A stretch of 64,000 nt of DNA from Viridibacterium curvum (GCF_039544165.1 NZ_BAABLD010000005.1:62001-126000); one strand, 5' to 3'. Positions 1 through 9,135 are shown, numbered from the stretch's first letter. The notes: generated from the letters alone by a model not told the origin. Translations and numbers: made by a program.

Positions 1-979
1 CCATGGCGAGGGGGTTCCAGTGTTTGTCGTAGGGGCCGACTTCCAGTCGCAGCGGGCTGGCCTTGTAGTGCGCGGCGAAGAGTGGCGCGGTGTCGACGAT
101 CGGAACGCCGGCCGTTGCGGCGGCTGCCTTGAAACGTGTCAGTACGCGCGAGCTGGGCGTACGTCCTGCGTGGATGGCTTCGCGGTCGCTGTCCAGCACG
201 AGCACGAACCGGGTGTCCGGCATGGCGGCCAGGCCTGCAAAGAAGCGATGGATGATTTCGTCGGCAGCCTTGTCGTCGATCTGGTCTTCCGGCGGTACGG
301 ACGTCTGGTGCGGGGCTTGCGGATTGCGCGGCGGGAACAGCTGGGCTCCCAGCGCTTCGGGTTTGATGCGTAGCTGCGAGAAGAAGTATTGCGCCAGCGC
401 CGACTCGCGTGCCAGCGCCTTCAGCTTGCCAGCAGGTGCCTGCCGGTCGTTGCCAGGCTGCAGCGTGGTGACGTCGAGGCAGGGGCCATGCGTGTTGCCC
501 GAGCCGCACAGGGTTTGCCGGACGTCGCTGCGTTCGACGACGATGAGGAATGTGCGGATGCCGAAGCGTTCTTGCGCAAAGCGTGCGCGGGCCAGGTAGT
601 CGAACAGTGACGAGCCGGGGCCACCCATGGCGTACACCGGCGTCTGGGCCAGTTCGCGCTCCAGCTGACGGGACAGTCGATCCGCTTCGGGCAGCATGTT
701 GGCCTCGACGAAGCTGTCGCCAATGACCGCAATGGCCGAAGGGTCGTGTGTGAAGTCGCGGCTGTCGAGAAAGCCTGCGTTATTGCTGCGCAGGTGCTGG
801 GCGTTCTTGAGGTCCCAGCCTGATGACAGGGTAAAACTGTGATGGGCCGGGTAGGTGATGATGTCGGGCGCGAAGTGGTAGGCCGTATGTGTAGCTGTCG
901 ACACCGGCAACGCGCGGCACAGCAGCTCCAGCAGGACCAGGGCTGCCATGACACCGGCGAGGAAGCGGAGTGCGCGCAT
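1..979 (-). CDS. SGNH/AlgJ-AlgX-like hydrolase, partner of MBOAT acyltransferase (3' end cut by window edge)
   Basis: The frame stays open from an ATG at 979 to the left edge (326 codons), so the C-terminus is missing. An N-terminal hydrophobic segment (residues about 5-24) suggests a membrane anchor or signal peptide. The motif GDSF at residues 87-90 supplies the nucleophile serine (S89), and DKHWN at residues 318-322 matches the Asp-x-His-Trp motif of AlgJ/AlgX-type SGNH proteins. Members of this family act in the periplasm and hand acyl groups from the partner MBOAT protein to an exported polysaccharide. The MBOAT stop codon (981-983) lies one base before this ATG, so the two are translationally coupled. 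The substrate is unknown. A longer reading frame at 421-2331 on the same strand is out of frame with both proteins and is not real. Confidence 0.82.
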   Translation of the reverse strand, partial: MRALRFLAGVMAALVLLELLCRALPVSTATHTAYHFAPDIITYPAHHSFTLSSGWDLKNAQHLRSNNAGFLDSRDFTHDPSAIAVIGDSFVEANMLPEADRLSRQLERELAQTPVYAMGGPGSSLFDYLARARFAQERFGIRTFLIVVERSDVRQTLCGSGNTHGPCLDVTTLQPGNDRQAPAGKLKALARESALAQYFFSQLRIKPEALGAQLFPPRNPQAPHQTSVPPEDQIDDKAADEIIHRFFAGLAAMPDTRFVLVLDSDREAIHAGRTPSSRVLTRFKAAAATAGVPIVDTAPLFAAHYKASPLRLEVGPYDKHWNPLAM

Positions 980-980
980 G

Positions 981-2462
981 TCAGAAATTGAAGTAGATGA
1001 AAGCGCTGACCGCACTGCGCGTCGCGTTGATCAGCATGGCGCAGAGAATGATTGCCCAGGCGAAGCCGAGCACGAACGCGGGCCAGCGTGTCGAGCCATT
1101 GCAGAAGCGGATGAACCACTCGCCGATGCGGTTGCTGTTCGGCATCAGCGCGCAGCACGTCAGGCCGGCGATGCAATACGCCAGCGCCGCCCCGGTATGG
1201 ATGCCGGCATTCCACAGCAGGGTATGGGGGGCATCGAATGCCACCGGTTGGCTGAGCATGGCGATCAGCATTGCGTTGGCATTGTGCAGATCGGTCGCGC
1301 GGAAGAAGACCCAGCCGACCATGACGGCAAGCAGGGTCACGCCCCATGCCAGTACCTGATAGACGCGGCCTTGCTGGATCGCGGCGGGCAACACGGCTGC
1401 AGTGCCTGCGCGCCACGCATGGTTGATCATCAGATAGCCGCCATGCAGCGCACCCCAGATGACGAAGTTCCAGCTCGCGCCGTGCCATAGCCCGCCCAGC
1501 AGCATGGTGGTGAAGAGGTTGGCGTAACGCCGGAAGGCGCCGTGCCGGCTGCCGCCCAGCGGGATGTACAGGTAGTCGCGCAGGAAGGCCGACAGGGTCA
1601 TGTGCCAGCGCCGCCAGAAGTCGATGATCGACAGTGCCTTGTAGGGCGAATCGAAGTTGTAGGGCAGGCTGATATTGAGCATGCGTGACAAGCCGATGGC
1701 CATGTCCGAGTAGCCCGAGAAATCGAAATAGAGTTGCAGCGTGTAGGCCAGTACGCCCAGCCAGGCTTCGAGCAGATCCGGCGTCAGCCCTTCGCTGCAG
1801 CCGTGGAAGACGGCATCGGCAATCGGTGAAATGCCATCCGCAACGACGACCTTCTTGATCAGGCCAAGCATGAAGATGGCTGAACCGGCCGCGAAGTTGC
1901 CGGCGTTGAAACGATAGGTCGATGCATCGCCGAACTGCGGCATCATTTGTGCGTGATGTAGCACCGGGCCGGCAATCAGGTGAGGGAAGTAAGTGACGAA
2001 CAGGCCGTAGTGCGCCACACGGGGCTCGCTGACGCCTTTCTGGTAGGCGTCGGCCAGAAAGGCGATTTGCGTGAAGGTGAAGAACGAGATGCCGATGGGC
2101 AATGTGATGGCGCCGAGTGCCCAGTGCGTGCCGAACGCGAGATTCAGGTTGTCGACGAAGAAGTTTGCGTACTTGAACCAGGCGAGCACGGCGAGATTGA
2201 CCGTGATGCCGAGCACCAGCCAGCCACGCGCACCAGGCTCTTTGCTCGCGCCACCGATGATGCGCTGGCCGACGAAGTAATTCCAGGCGATCGAGAGCAG
2301 CAGCAAGATGCTGAACTGCGGCATCCACCATGCGTAGAACCCGACTGACGCAATGAACAGCCAGCTGGCCGCGAGCGGATGCGAGCGCTGCCCCAGCAGA
2401 AAGAAAACGCTGAGGACGAGCGGCAGGAATACGAGGATGAACTCGGCAGAGGTAAAGAGCAT
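981..2462 (-). CDS. MBOAT family membrane O-acyltransferase (AlgI/DltB-like)
   Basis: The 493-residue polytopic protein begins MLFTSAEFI, the usual start of AlgI-type proteins. A TTG 21 bases upstream (2483) is in frame but less likely. The central segment GLWHGASWNFVIWG carries the invariant MBOAT histidine. Upstream of it, the run FDFSGYSDMAIGLSRML is the conserved AlgI/PatA signature. These enzymes move acetyl or other acyl groups across the inner membrane for O-acylation of exopolysaccharide or cell-wall polymers. The SGNH protein follows immediately, and together they form the standard two-component acylation module. The neighbouring lipoprotein and membrane protein suggest an exopolysaccharide as target, but this is inference. 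Confidence 0.93.
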   Translation of the reverse strand: MLFTSAEFILVFLPLVLSVFFLLGQRSHPLAASWLFIASVGFYAWWMPQFSILLLLSIAWNYFVGQRIIGGASKEPGARGWLVLGITVNLAVLAWFKYANFFVDNLNLAFGTHWALGAITLPIGISFFTFTQIAFLADAYQKGVSEPRVAHYGLFVTYFPHLIAGPVLHHAQMMPQFGDASTYRFNAGNFAAGSAIFMLGLIKKVVVADGISPIADAVFHGCSEGLTPDLLEAWLGVLAYTLQLYFDFSGYSDMAIGLSRMLNISLPYNFDSPYKALSIIDFWRRWHMTLSAFLRDYLYIPLGGSRHGAFRRYANLFTTMLLGGLWHGASWNFVIWGALHGGYLMINHAWRAGTAAVLPAAIQQGRVYQVLAWGVTLLAVMVGWVFFRATDLHNANAMLIAMLSQPVAFDAPHTLLWNAGIHTGAALAYCIAGLTCCALMPNSNRIGEWFIRFCNGSTRWPAFVLGFAWAIILCAMLINATRSAVSAFIYFNF

Positions 2463-2482
2463 CGCGGCGAGGCGGTGGCGCA

Positions 2483-2502
2483 ATCCCCTCCGCGGAGGGG
2501 AT
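2483..2502. repeat. 20-bp perfect palindrome between argB and the MBOAT gene
   Basis: CCCCTCCGCGGAGGGG with two further paired bases on each side forms an uninterrupted palindrome 6 bases after the argB stop codon. There is no T-tract on either side, so it is not a standard intrinsic terminator. It may stabilise or process the argB mRNA 3' end. Confidence 0.5.
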
Positions 2503-2507
2503 AGTCG

Positions 2508-3398
2508 TCAGTGGCTCTTGATCATCGTGCCCACGCCATGGTGGGTCAGGATTTCGAGCAGCAGGCAGTGTTCGACACGACCGTCGATGATGTGCACGGA
2601 ACGGACGCCATTGCGGGCGGCGTCCAGCGCTGACGAGATTTTCGGCAGCATGCCGCCGGATAGCGTGCCGTCTTCAACAAGATCATCGATCTGTTTGGGC
2701 GTCAGGCCGGTCAGCAATTTGCCGTCCTTGTCCAGTACGCCAGGCGTGTTGGTCAGCAGCACCAGCTTCTCTGCCTTGAGCACTTCGGCGAGCTTGCCTG
2801 CAACGACGTCGGCGTTGATGTTGTAAGTCTCGCCGTCGGGGCCGACACCAATCGGAGCGATCACGGGGATGAAATCGCCGGAGTCGAGGAAACTGATGAT
2901 GGAGGGGTCGATGGCGGTGATCTCACCGACCTGACCAATGTCGATCAGCTCCTCGGGATTGTCCTTGTTCGGCATCATCAGCTTTTTGGCCCGAATGAAG
3001 CCACCGTCGGCACCGGTGAGGCCGACAGCCTTGCCACCGTGACGATTGACGAGGTTAACGATCTCCTTGTTCACCTGACCACCGAGCACCATCTCGACGA
3101 TGTCCATGGTCTCTTCATCAGTGACGCGCATGCCCTGGATGAACTGCCCTTGCTTGCCGACACGCTTGAGCAGGTCGTCAATTTGCGGACCGCCGCCGTG
3201 CACGACCACGGGGTTCATGCCGACCAGCTTGAGCAGCACCACGTCACGCGCGAAGCAGTCCTTGAGGTGCTCGTCGGTCATGGCGTTACCGCCGTACTTG
3301 ATCACGATGGTCTTGTCGAAGAAGCGCTTGATGTAGGGCAGGGCTTCAGCGAGAACGCCAGCTTTGTGCGTCGGCGAGATGAGGGGAATGTCGGACAT
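2508..3398 (-). CDS. argB: acetylglutamate kinase
   Basis: The 296-residue protein phosphorylates N-acetylglutamate, the second step of arginine synthesis, in the cytoplasm. The amino-acid-kinase fold is evident from KYGGNAM near residue 34, the VVVHGGGPQI loop and GMLPKI near the C-terminus. The start is placed at MSDIPLISP (3398). An in-frame upstream extension to 3488 is non-conserved. The gene sits between a polytopic membrane protein and the MBOAT gene on the same strand with short gaps, an unusual place for an arginine gene and possibly part of the same transcript. Confidence 0.97.
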   Translation of the reverse strand: MSDIPLISPTHKAGVLAEALPYIKRFFDKTIVIKYGGNAMTDEHLKDCFARDVVLLKLVGMNPVVVHGGGPQIDDLLKRVGKQGQFIQGMRVTDEETMDIVEMVLGGQVNKEIVNLVNRHGGKAVGLTGADGGFIRAKKLMMPNKDNPEELIDIGQVGEITAIDPSIISFLDSGDFIPVIAPIGVGPDGETYNINADVVAGKLAEVLKAEKLVLLTNTPGVLDKDGKLLTGLTPKQIDDLVEDGTLSGGMLPKISSALDAARNGVRSVHIIDGRVEHCLLLEILTHHGVGTMIKSH

Positions 3399-3456
3399 TG
3401 GAATCGTGCGTTGAAAGTTACTGTGATTTGGATCTTGAAGCAGGCAAGTCGATGTT

Positions 3457-4956
3457 TCAGGGCTTCCTGACCTGGTAGAGGCTAGCATCCTCGGCCTCGT
3501 CGCGCCATGCCCGGATCAGCTCGGGTGGGCGGGGATCACCGAAGTATCGATCATGGTAGATCAGAACCCAATCGAAGCGATCCAGTGGCAAGCGGGTGAT
3601 TACGTCTTTGATGGCGCCGACCTGTGAGCTATTGCCGCTGAAACGGTATTCCTGTGACTCGCTGCGATTGAAGGGAGTGTCTTCGTTGTAGCGAGTCCGC
3701 AGAATTTGTTTGCCGGGTTCGGCAAACAGCGCGTTGGTAAATACCTGCCGTTTGATGACGGCGAGGTTGCAGAAGTGGTCCAGGGGAGGATTGCGCAGGA
3801 ACGGCTCCAGCGGCTCTCCGACCAGGCAGGCGACGCGCGAGCCTTTGGTGATGGGTTCGAAGCCCGCGTCGAGCCGTTCATAAACCTGTTGGGCTGCGCT
3901 CCAGTTTGTCGCGATCACTCCAAGTCGCACGCCGAACAGGGCGAGGGCGACGCCGGCGACCGCCATCAGATACTTCCTCGGGATTGCTGGGGCGGTACTG
4001 AGCGCCGCAACGAGAATGATCAGCGTGGCGATGAGGATGCGACGGTCCGCACCAAACGACGAGAACAGTACATTGGGGACAATTGCATAGCAGACCAGCA
4101 GCGCAACGACTGCGAGCCGCAGATCCTTGTGAATGCGCATGCGACCGGTAAGTACCCCCAAGCCCAGTGCCCCGAAAAACAGTGCACCCGTCACGGCATC
4201 AAGGGGCAGGTTGTAGTTGTTGAAGGCGTCCAGGAGCCCGGAGACCTTGTTCGAGATACTGCCGAACGCGATGTCACCCGCTCGCCCGCTCGTGGGGCTG
4301 GCAAACAGCATCAGGAGTGCGCCGGGTACGAACTGGAGAAGTGCCAGCATGAGGGTGCGTAGTGATTGGCCGGCGTGCCAGCGGTTGATCTCGATACTGA
4401 CCACGCACAGCCCGAAAGCTGCCAGCGGGTGCAAGTGGCAGAAGAAGAGCAGTGTTGTGGGAATCGCAAACAGGACGGCTGTCGCGGGACGCAGCTGCTC
4501 CCTGGCCTTGAGCCAGAAAGTCAGCAGCCAGAGCATGACGCCGACGGCAAAGAGGTAGTTCAGGAATCCCCACAGGAATTGGCGGTTGTACAGCAGCAGG
4601 AAAACAACCAGCGGCCACCACGAGGATTTGCCATGCAGCTGCCTGTGCAGTGCCCGGACGCCGGTGACGATCAGAATGAAGATTGAGGCGGTAAAGAGCA
4701 GTTGCGCGCGCTCGACACCGATCAGCAGCGCCAAAGGCGGAACAAGCATGTCTTCCGCGAGATTCGGGATCGCTGCCCAGTGGACTTCGTAGTACTGCTT
4801 GAGCAGCTCATTTGTGGGGAGCTCCGCAATGATGTGCATCCGCGCCAGGTGATTGATGTAGTCCCCCAGTGGCAAGGGCGAGCACAGGGCGAACGGGAGC
4901 AGCGCGATGGCAAGGAGAAGCCAGGCTGCGGTTCCTGGCGAGGGCAGGCGCATCAT
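3457..4956 (-). CDS. polytopic membrane protein of unknown function, GT-C-like layout
   Basis: The 499-residue protein has about ten to twelve hydrophobic segments, then a soluble C-terminal part of roughly 120 residues ending in DASLYQVRKP. After the first membrane segment comes PLGDYINHLARM, an acidic/His-containing loop placed where GT-C glycosyltransferases carry their catalytic aspartate. That resemblance is only architectural. Two consecutive ATGs (4956 and 4953) are possible starts, with no clear ribosome-binding site. The gene lies between the lipoprotein gene and argB on the same strand, in a neighbourhood suggesting surface polysaccharide work. I do not recognise a named family. Confidence 0.75.
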   Translation of the reverse strand: MMRLPSPGTAAWLLLAIALLPFALCSPLPLGDYINHLARMHIIAELPTNELLKQYYEVHWAAIPNLAEDMLVPPLALLIGVERAQLLFTASIFILIVTGVRALHRQLHGKSSWWPLVVFLLLYNRQFLWGFLNYLFAVGVMLWLLTFWLKAREQLRPATAVLFAIPTTLLFFCHLHPLAAFGLCVVSIEINRWHAGQSLRTLMLALLQFVPGALLMLFASPTSGRAGDIAFGSISNKVSGLLDAFNNYNLPLDAVTGALFFGALGLGVLTGRMRIHKDLRLAVVALLVCYAIVPNVLFSSFGADRRILIATLIILVAALSTAPAIPRKYLMAVAGVALALFGVRLGVIATNWSAAQQVYERLDAGFEPITKGSRVACLVGEPLEPFLRNPPLDHFCNLAVIKRQVFTNALFAEPGKQILRTRYNEDTPFNRSESQEYRFSGNSSQVGAIKDVITRLPLDRFDWVLIYHDRYFGDPRPPELIRAWRDEAEDASLYQVRKP

Positions 4957-4984
4957 TTGTGTGAGTAACTATCCCTAAGAAGAA

Positions 4985-5022
4985 CGGCACGGATCAGGCT
5001 GAAGCTTGCCTGATCTGTGCCG
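4985..5022 (-). terminator. probable terminator of the large lipoprotein gene
   Basis: A 15-bp stem with a single mismatch (GGCACGGATCAGGC pairing with GCCTGATCTGTGCC) and an 8-base loop lies 65 bases beyond the lipoprotein stop codon. On the minus strand the stem is followed by a T-rich run (GTTCTTCTTAG). The tail is imperfect, so termination may be partial. Confidence 0.6.
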
Positions 5023-5086
5023 GTTGTGCGGGATGTTACCCGGTCTGCGTTACTGCAGCAGTACAGCTGCCCGGTTGTCTGGAAGC

Positions 5087-7450
5087 CTACTTCGTGTACA
5101 CGCCCGGGGCTTCGGAAAGACCCACCACCGTATTTCTGGGCACGATGTTCCAGGTCGGATTGCTGACATAACCAGAGCGGTCAGCGTTGCCGTTACCTGC
5201 GTACATTGCTTGATCACGCAGGAACACGTAGCCCGAACTGGGGATCGTCGTGTCGGCGCCGGCAGAGTCAATTGCGCCGGAGAGGGCGGTCATTGCGATG
5301 CCAATGTAGCCGTTCGAGTCGTTGTAGCCGGCAACCTTTGTCGGGATCGTCGGATTGCGGGTCGCATAGCTCACGCCACCGAATGCGTAGTAGTTGAGCT
5401 GCGACATGCTGGTGAGCGTTGCTCCGGACGTCAGTTTTGCTGGTAGTCGGTACGTCGCGCCATCCAGCCGGTCGAAGTCCGCACCACTGGTGAAGCGCTT
5501 GACAGAGAACGAGAGCGCGAAGTCGCGAAGATCTGTTGCGGCATAGCCTTTTTCGCACAGCTCGAACAGCGTGTAAGCCATGAAGTCATGCTGCCAGGGC
5601 GAGACCACTTCGGCGACACCGCCGGGCGAATAAGGCAGCTCGTATGAAGCAAAGCCCGACCAGCCAATCCAGTAGCCGATCGTATTCGTCGGCACGACTG
5701 TCGTCCTGAACCAGTCGAAGTTGTTGTTCAGCTTGGTCGTGAAGTAGGTCTTCTGCCAGTCACTGTCAGGCGAAATCCAGGCGGCATGTCCGCCGGTACG
5801 GAGTTTCCAGGCGGCTTCACGCGTCACGCTCGAGGCGTACCAGCCTTTGTCCTCACCGCGATAGCCCCAGTGGTAGTGGATATGGTGCCAGGCTGCGTAA
5901 AAGTACAGTTCATCGAGATAGTAACGATCACCCGTCACCATGTAGGGCACATAGGACAGCGACGGCTCATGGGCGTCGTCCTGGCCCCAGCCGGGAGGTT
6001 CGGTCAGCGCCAGATTGGTCGGGGGAATGTAGTCGCCCTTCCAGTTCATGTGCGAGCTGCCGACATAGGAGTCTGCAGCGTAGCTGGGGTTGAACAGGGA
6101 GAAGTTGGGATGATCGTCGATGCTGAAGATCTGCGCATTCGCAACCGTCGCGCCTGGCTTGAGCGTATCCCTCCAGTGCACTTTCCAGAAGCCTGCACGA
6201 TCAGCGTGATCAAGCATGACCTGGTACATGCGCGGATCACCGGAGATCATTGCTCGGGCGGTCCAGCCGGGCAGCGGGCCGATATCTTCACGGCCACCCG
6301 TACCGCCCATGCCTGGGACGATCTTGCCCGGTTGGTAAAGTCCGCGGTTGCTGCTGACCCATTCGTTGTAGCGGCTGGCCAGCGTGGCTTCCGGGATGGT
6401 GATGTTTGCGTAGTTCGGAATGGCGCGGGCATTCTTCAGGCGGGCCGTATCGGCGATGGTCAGCATGTCCTTGCTACCGGTGCCGAAATTGAACACCTTG
6501 CGGAAGCGCGTGTGAGCGTAGTGTTTGACGTCATCTGCCGAATAGACGAGATCAGTTGTGCCGCCGATGATCTGGTAGATGCGCAGGTTGTAGAGACGGT
6601 CGCCGCGCGAGCTGTTCGATTCGACGTTTTCCATCGTGATCGAGACGCGGCCTTGGGAGGTGCTTTGGTAGCGTGCGTCGAAGATGATGCGCAGGCCGGG
6701 GTGGCCGCCGGAAATGCCGGTCGCGGTCGGTGCAACGCGCGAGCGCCATTCGGACACCAGGGGACCACTGATCCAGCTGTCGGCATTGTTGCTGAGGGAT
6801 GCCTTGAGATTTGCGCCCCACAGCAGACCGGTTTCCGGCGTGCTGGCGCCACTGGCAGTGGTGCTCTTCTCGATGATCTCCACGCGGTAGTCGGGGTTGC
6901 TGGCGCCCGTTACGTCCGAGACTGTCAGGGGAGTTCCGGAGGCGCCAGATCCCGTGGCCGACAGCGTCATGGCAACAGTGGCCTGACCCGAGCTCACAGA
7001 CGCCGCTGGCAGACGCACGCTGATGATGGCGTGGCGGATGGAGTTGTCGGGGTGACGACGCTTGACGATCGTCTGGGTCGGCAGGTTGGTGCCGCCGTTG
7101 CGGGCCTGGACGACCTGCCCGGAGGCGATTTCACCAGCCGGGAAGACTTGTCCGAAAGTCACTACCGTACCGTTGTCGATTGTGGTGTCCGGGCTGACTG
7201 CGGTGACGTTGCCCGGTACAGAGGGAACCGGGGTGAATGTGATGGTCGTATCGAAATTGTTCGAACTGGCGGCAGAAGAAGTGCCGCCGGACGACGTTGT
7301 TGTCTTGGATGAAGAGCTGTTGGTCACCAGAGAGAAGGTGCCGGCCGTGCTGCCAACGACATTGGAGCTACTTCCACCGCTCGTTCCGCCGCAAGCACTG
7401 AGCGAGAGACATGCAAGCAGGGCGACGAAACGTGAATTGCTGAGAGACAT
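5087..7450 (-). CDS. large lipoprotein resembling RIFT-barrel/toroid polysaccharide lyases
   Basis: The 787-residue protein has a lipobox LSAC at about residues 17-20, followed by a Gly/Ser/Thr-rich linker to about residue 65. Residues about 70-165 contain the pattern VTFGQVFPAGEI, LPTQTIVKRRHPDNSIRHA, the look of the N-terminal RIFT-barrel domain of YetA/PcRGLX-like exo-lyases (normally G-x-PFP-x-G followed by wpDGSiRW). The C-terminal half is rich in Trp, Tyr and His (DDAHEPSLSYVPY, AAWHHIHYHWGY, WQHDFMAYTLFE), as in alpha/alpha-toroid carbohydrate enzymes. An outer-membrane or surface polysaccharide-degrading role is inferred, fitting the acyltransferase genes downstream. AAGGA before the ATG supports the start. 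No substrate is assignable from sequence. Confidence 0.72.
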   Translation of the reverse strand: MSLSNSRFVALLACLSLSACGGTSGGSSSNVVGSTAGTFSLVTNSSSSKTTTSSGGTSSAASSNNFDTTITFTPVPSVPGNVTAVSPDTTIDNGTVVTFGQVFPAGEIASGQVVQARNGGTNLPTQTIVKRRHPDNSIRHAIISVRLPAASVSSGQATVAMTLSATGSGASGTPLTVSDVTGASNPDYRVEIIEKSTTASGASTPETGLLWGANLKASLSNNADSWISGPLVSEWRSRVAPTATGISGGHPGLRIIFDARYQSTSQGRVSITMENVESNSSRGDRLYNLRIYQIIGGTTDLVYSADDVKHYAHTRFRKVFNFGTGSKDMLTIADTARLKNARAIPNYANITIPEATLASRYNEWVSSNRGLYQPGKIVPGMGGTGGREDIGPLPGWTARAMISGDPRMYQVMLDHADRAGFWKVHWRDTLKPGATVANAQIFSIDDHPNFSLFNPSYAADSYVGSSHMNWKGDYIPPTNLALTEPPGWGQDDAHEPSLSYVPYMVTGDRYYLDELYFYAAWHHIHYHWGYRGEDKGWYASSVTREAAWKLRTGGHAAWISPDSDWQKTYFTTKLNNNFDWFRTTVVPTNTIGYWIGWSGFASYELPYSPGGVAEVVSPWQHDFMAYTLFELCEKGYAATDLRDFALSFSVKRFTSGADFDRLDGATYRLPAKLTSGATLTSMSQLNYYAFGGVSYATRNPTIPTKVAGYNDSNGYIGIAMTALSGAIDSAGADTTIPSSGYVFLRDQAMYAGNGNADRSGYVSNPTWNIVPRNTVVGLSEAPGVYTK

Positions 7451-7871
7451 CGTGAATCCTTGTGTGCGGCAGAATGACAGATGTGCTTGCGGTTCGAATC
7501 CGTGAAAAATTTAACGCTGGCGGACAGCGTGTCCCAGGCGCCGACGAGTGGAATGCGCCGGTGTTTTTATTGGTTTTGTAGTTTTTGTAGTTGTCGGCAC
7601 TCAGGCAGAGTCGCGAGCTTACCTGTTTGCCATGAAACTTGTCGTGGCAGTTGGCACACCAGGAGTGCCGCTGATCCGTTATCGCGCGGCCTTTTGCGTT
7701 TCGTTGGGGAGAGCGCTGATGATCTGGAAGTCATGCTTGAGGCGGGAATTTCCTGCCCGGCGTTTCTCTTCAGCGACAGCAACATGCCAGCTTGTCGGGG
7801 TGTTTCTGCGGCACGCTGCCCGGTAGTCGGGGAGTCTGGCGCCTCGACGGCCTCGGCTCGCGCCCTTGCGT
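7451..7871. other. intergenic region, 421 bases, no supported gene
   Basis: This stretch lies between the 5' end of the lipoprotein gene and the 3' end of nudB, both on the minus strand. It includes an AT-rich block (7564-7592) and must contain the lipoprotein promoter, but I see no confident -35/-10 pair and no sigma-54 GG-N10-GC motif on the minus strand. No T-tailed hairpin for the nudB operon is visible. Reading frames inside it are short and show no codon bias. Confidence 0.5.
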
Positions 7872-8333
7872 TCAGGGCGAGCAGGACGGTGTTGTGGCCA
7901 GTCGCAGTGGCAGCATGCGGATGGCGTCGCGGTTCGTCCATGAGAAGCACAGGTCGGCGGCTGCCTGCCATGGCAGCCATTGTTGGGCACGGTGTTCGGC
8001 GGGTGCGGTGATGACGGGGGTGGCGGACGGCACGCAGACGCTGAATACATGCTCGAGGTTGTGGGTGACGCCCGGGGCGTATCGATGACGCCATAGCGGC
8101 AGGATTTCGAAGCGATTGCTCAGCGCCCAGTCCTGCAATGCGTCGGTACGGACATGCAGACCGGTTTCCTCGGCCAATTCACGTTGGGCGGTCTGTCGCG
8201 GCGTTTCATCCGGCTCCAGGCTGCCGGTGACGGATTGCCAGAAGCCGGGATGTGCAGCGCGCTCCAGCAGCAGGACCTGCAGGTCCTGTGTATGCACCAG
8301 CACCAGAACGGAGATCGGGCGCTTGAAATTCAC
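7872..8333 (-). CDS. nudB: NUDIX hydrolase, dihydroneopterin triphosphate pyrophosphatase type
   Basis: The 153-residue protein contains the NUDIX box as GSLEPDETPRQTAQRELAEETGL (residues about 37-59), with the REL-EE core intact. Overall length and the Phe/Trp pattern (HPGFWQSVTGSLE) match NudB, which removes pyrophosphate from dihydroneopterin triphosphate in folate synthesis. The start is a GTG (8333) that overlaps the barstar stop codon by 3 bases as GTGA, so it is the last gene of a tightly coupled chain coaBC-dut-RNase-barstar-nudB. A different nucleotide substrate cannot be excluded. Confidence 0.88.
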   Translation of the reverse strand: MNFKRPISVLVLVHTQDLQVLLLERAAHPGFWQSVTGSLEPDETPRQTAQRELAEETGLHVRTDALQDWALSNRFEILPLWRHRYAPGVTHNLEHVFSVCVPSATPVITAPAEHRAQQWLPWQAAADLCFSWTNRDAIRMLPLRLATTPSCSP

Positions 8334-8758
8334 GAGTGGGGCTGGTCGGGAGCGGCTTCGTCAGCGACGAGGAACAGCCTGCCTTCATCGCGCCAATAAA
8401 GGCAAACATCGAGCAGCAATTCATGCAGCAGCGCTGACAGATCTGGGTGCGCTTTGGCGAACGGAATCTGCTCGCGCAGGATGAGTACATAGCCGTCTGT
8501 ATCCAGCCAGGACAGGTCCGTCAGGCAGTCGACCAACGCGTCCGCGTTATGGCCGAACCACTCGGGCAGCTGCAGCGAGTGGCTGCACGCGGCGTAGAGG
8601 CTGGGCTCGTCGTGGACGCCACGCAGCGGTAGTTCGAGCAGGCAAAGTCCCTTGGCAGGGGTTGTTTTGCGCAGTTCGGCCAGCTGGTCAGTGGTCAGAC
8701 TGACGAGGCCGCTGCTTTCGGGATTGCCCAGATCGGGCAGGGATTGTGAGCTGGTCAT
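8330..8758 (-). CDS. barstar-family ribonuclease inhibitor
   Basis: The 142-residue cytoplasmic protein carries the barstar signature LQLPEWFGHNADALVDCLTDLSW at about residues 63-85. In barstar this region forms the acidic helix that plugs the barnase active site. The gene directly follows the secreted RNase gene with a 4-base ATGA overlap (8755-8758), so toxin and inhibitor are made from one message. The N-terminal about 35 residues are not part of the core fold. Its role is presumably to neutralise RNase that folds before export. Confidence 0.9.
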   Translation of the reverse strand: MTSSQSLPDLGNPESSGLVSLTTDQLAELRKTTPAKGLCLLELPLRGVHDEPSLYAACSHSLQLPEWFGHNADALVDCLTDLSWLDTDGYVLILREQIPFAKAHPDLSALLHELLLDVCLYWRDEGRLFLVADEAAPDQPHS

Positions 8759-9135
8759 GGCGTCACCCGGCGAAAGCTGCGGTAGTGGTCTGCGGTGTAG
8801 TAGAACTCCTCATCGCTGCCCGCAATGATCCGGCGGGCGCCACGTGTCGATTCGCCCGGGGTGCGGACCGTGAATTCCCGGTAGTACTGGCGCGGTCGTG
8901 GTGGCAGCAGCCGCTCGCGGTTGCGGAATTCGATACCGTCACGCGAGTACGGAAACGGCCCGCCGCGGCGGATGAGCTGAATGGTTTCGCGCGCTTCGAC
9001 CGGCAGCTGGGAGAACGCAATGGTGCCGGTGGCGGGTACTTCACGAGCGGAGACGGTCGATGCGTTGAACACCGTCGCAATCAGAAGCGCCCGGGCAAAA
9101 GCCCACAACAAGCGCGACAGGCTTTGCATGGCCAT
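8755..9135 (-). CDS. secreted guanyl-specific ribonuclease (barnase/RNase T1 superfamily)
   Basis: The 126-residue protein has a signal peptide (hydrophobic LLWAFARALLIATVF, cleavage probably after VSA near residue 30). The mature part aligns with barnase: GGPFPYSRDG and FRNRERLLP in the middle, then YREFTV with the general base E87, RGARRII with R98 and R101-102, and TADHYRSF with the general acid H117. All catalytic residues are present. It hydrolyses RNA after guanosine outside the cytoplasm. The ATG overlaps the dut stop as TGATG, and the stop overlaps the barstar start. Two start codons, 9135 and 9129, are possible, and the coupling favours 9135. Confidence 0.88.
   Translation of the reverse strand: MAMQSLSRLLWAFARALLIATVFNASTVSAREVPATGTIAFSQLPVEARETIQLIRRGGPFPYSRDGIEFRNRERLLPPRPRQYYREFTVRTPGESTRGARRIIAGSDEEFYYTADHYRSFRRVTP

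Noticed and set aside
421..2331. 636-codon minus-strand frame over the MBOAT/SGNH region
   Set aside because: It is out of frame with both proteins, has an Arg/Ser/His-rich composition typical of a shadow frame in GC-rich DNA, and lacks any recognisable motif.
5786..7312. 508-codon plus-strand frame opposite the large lipoprotein gene
   Set aside because: Antisense shadow. The minus-strand protein has a signal peptide, lipobox and coherent domain pattern.
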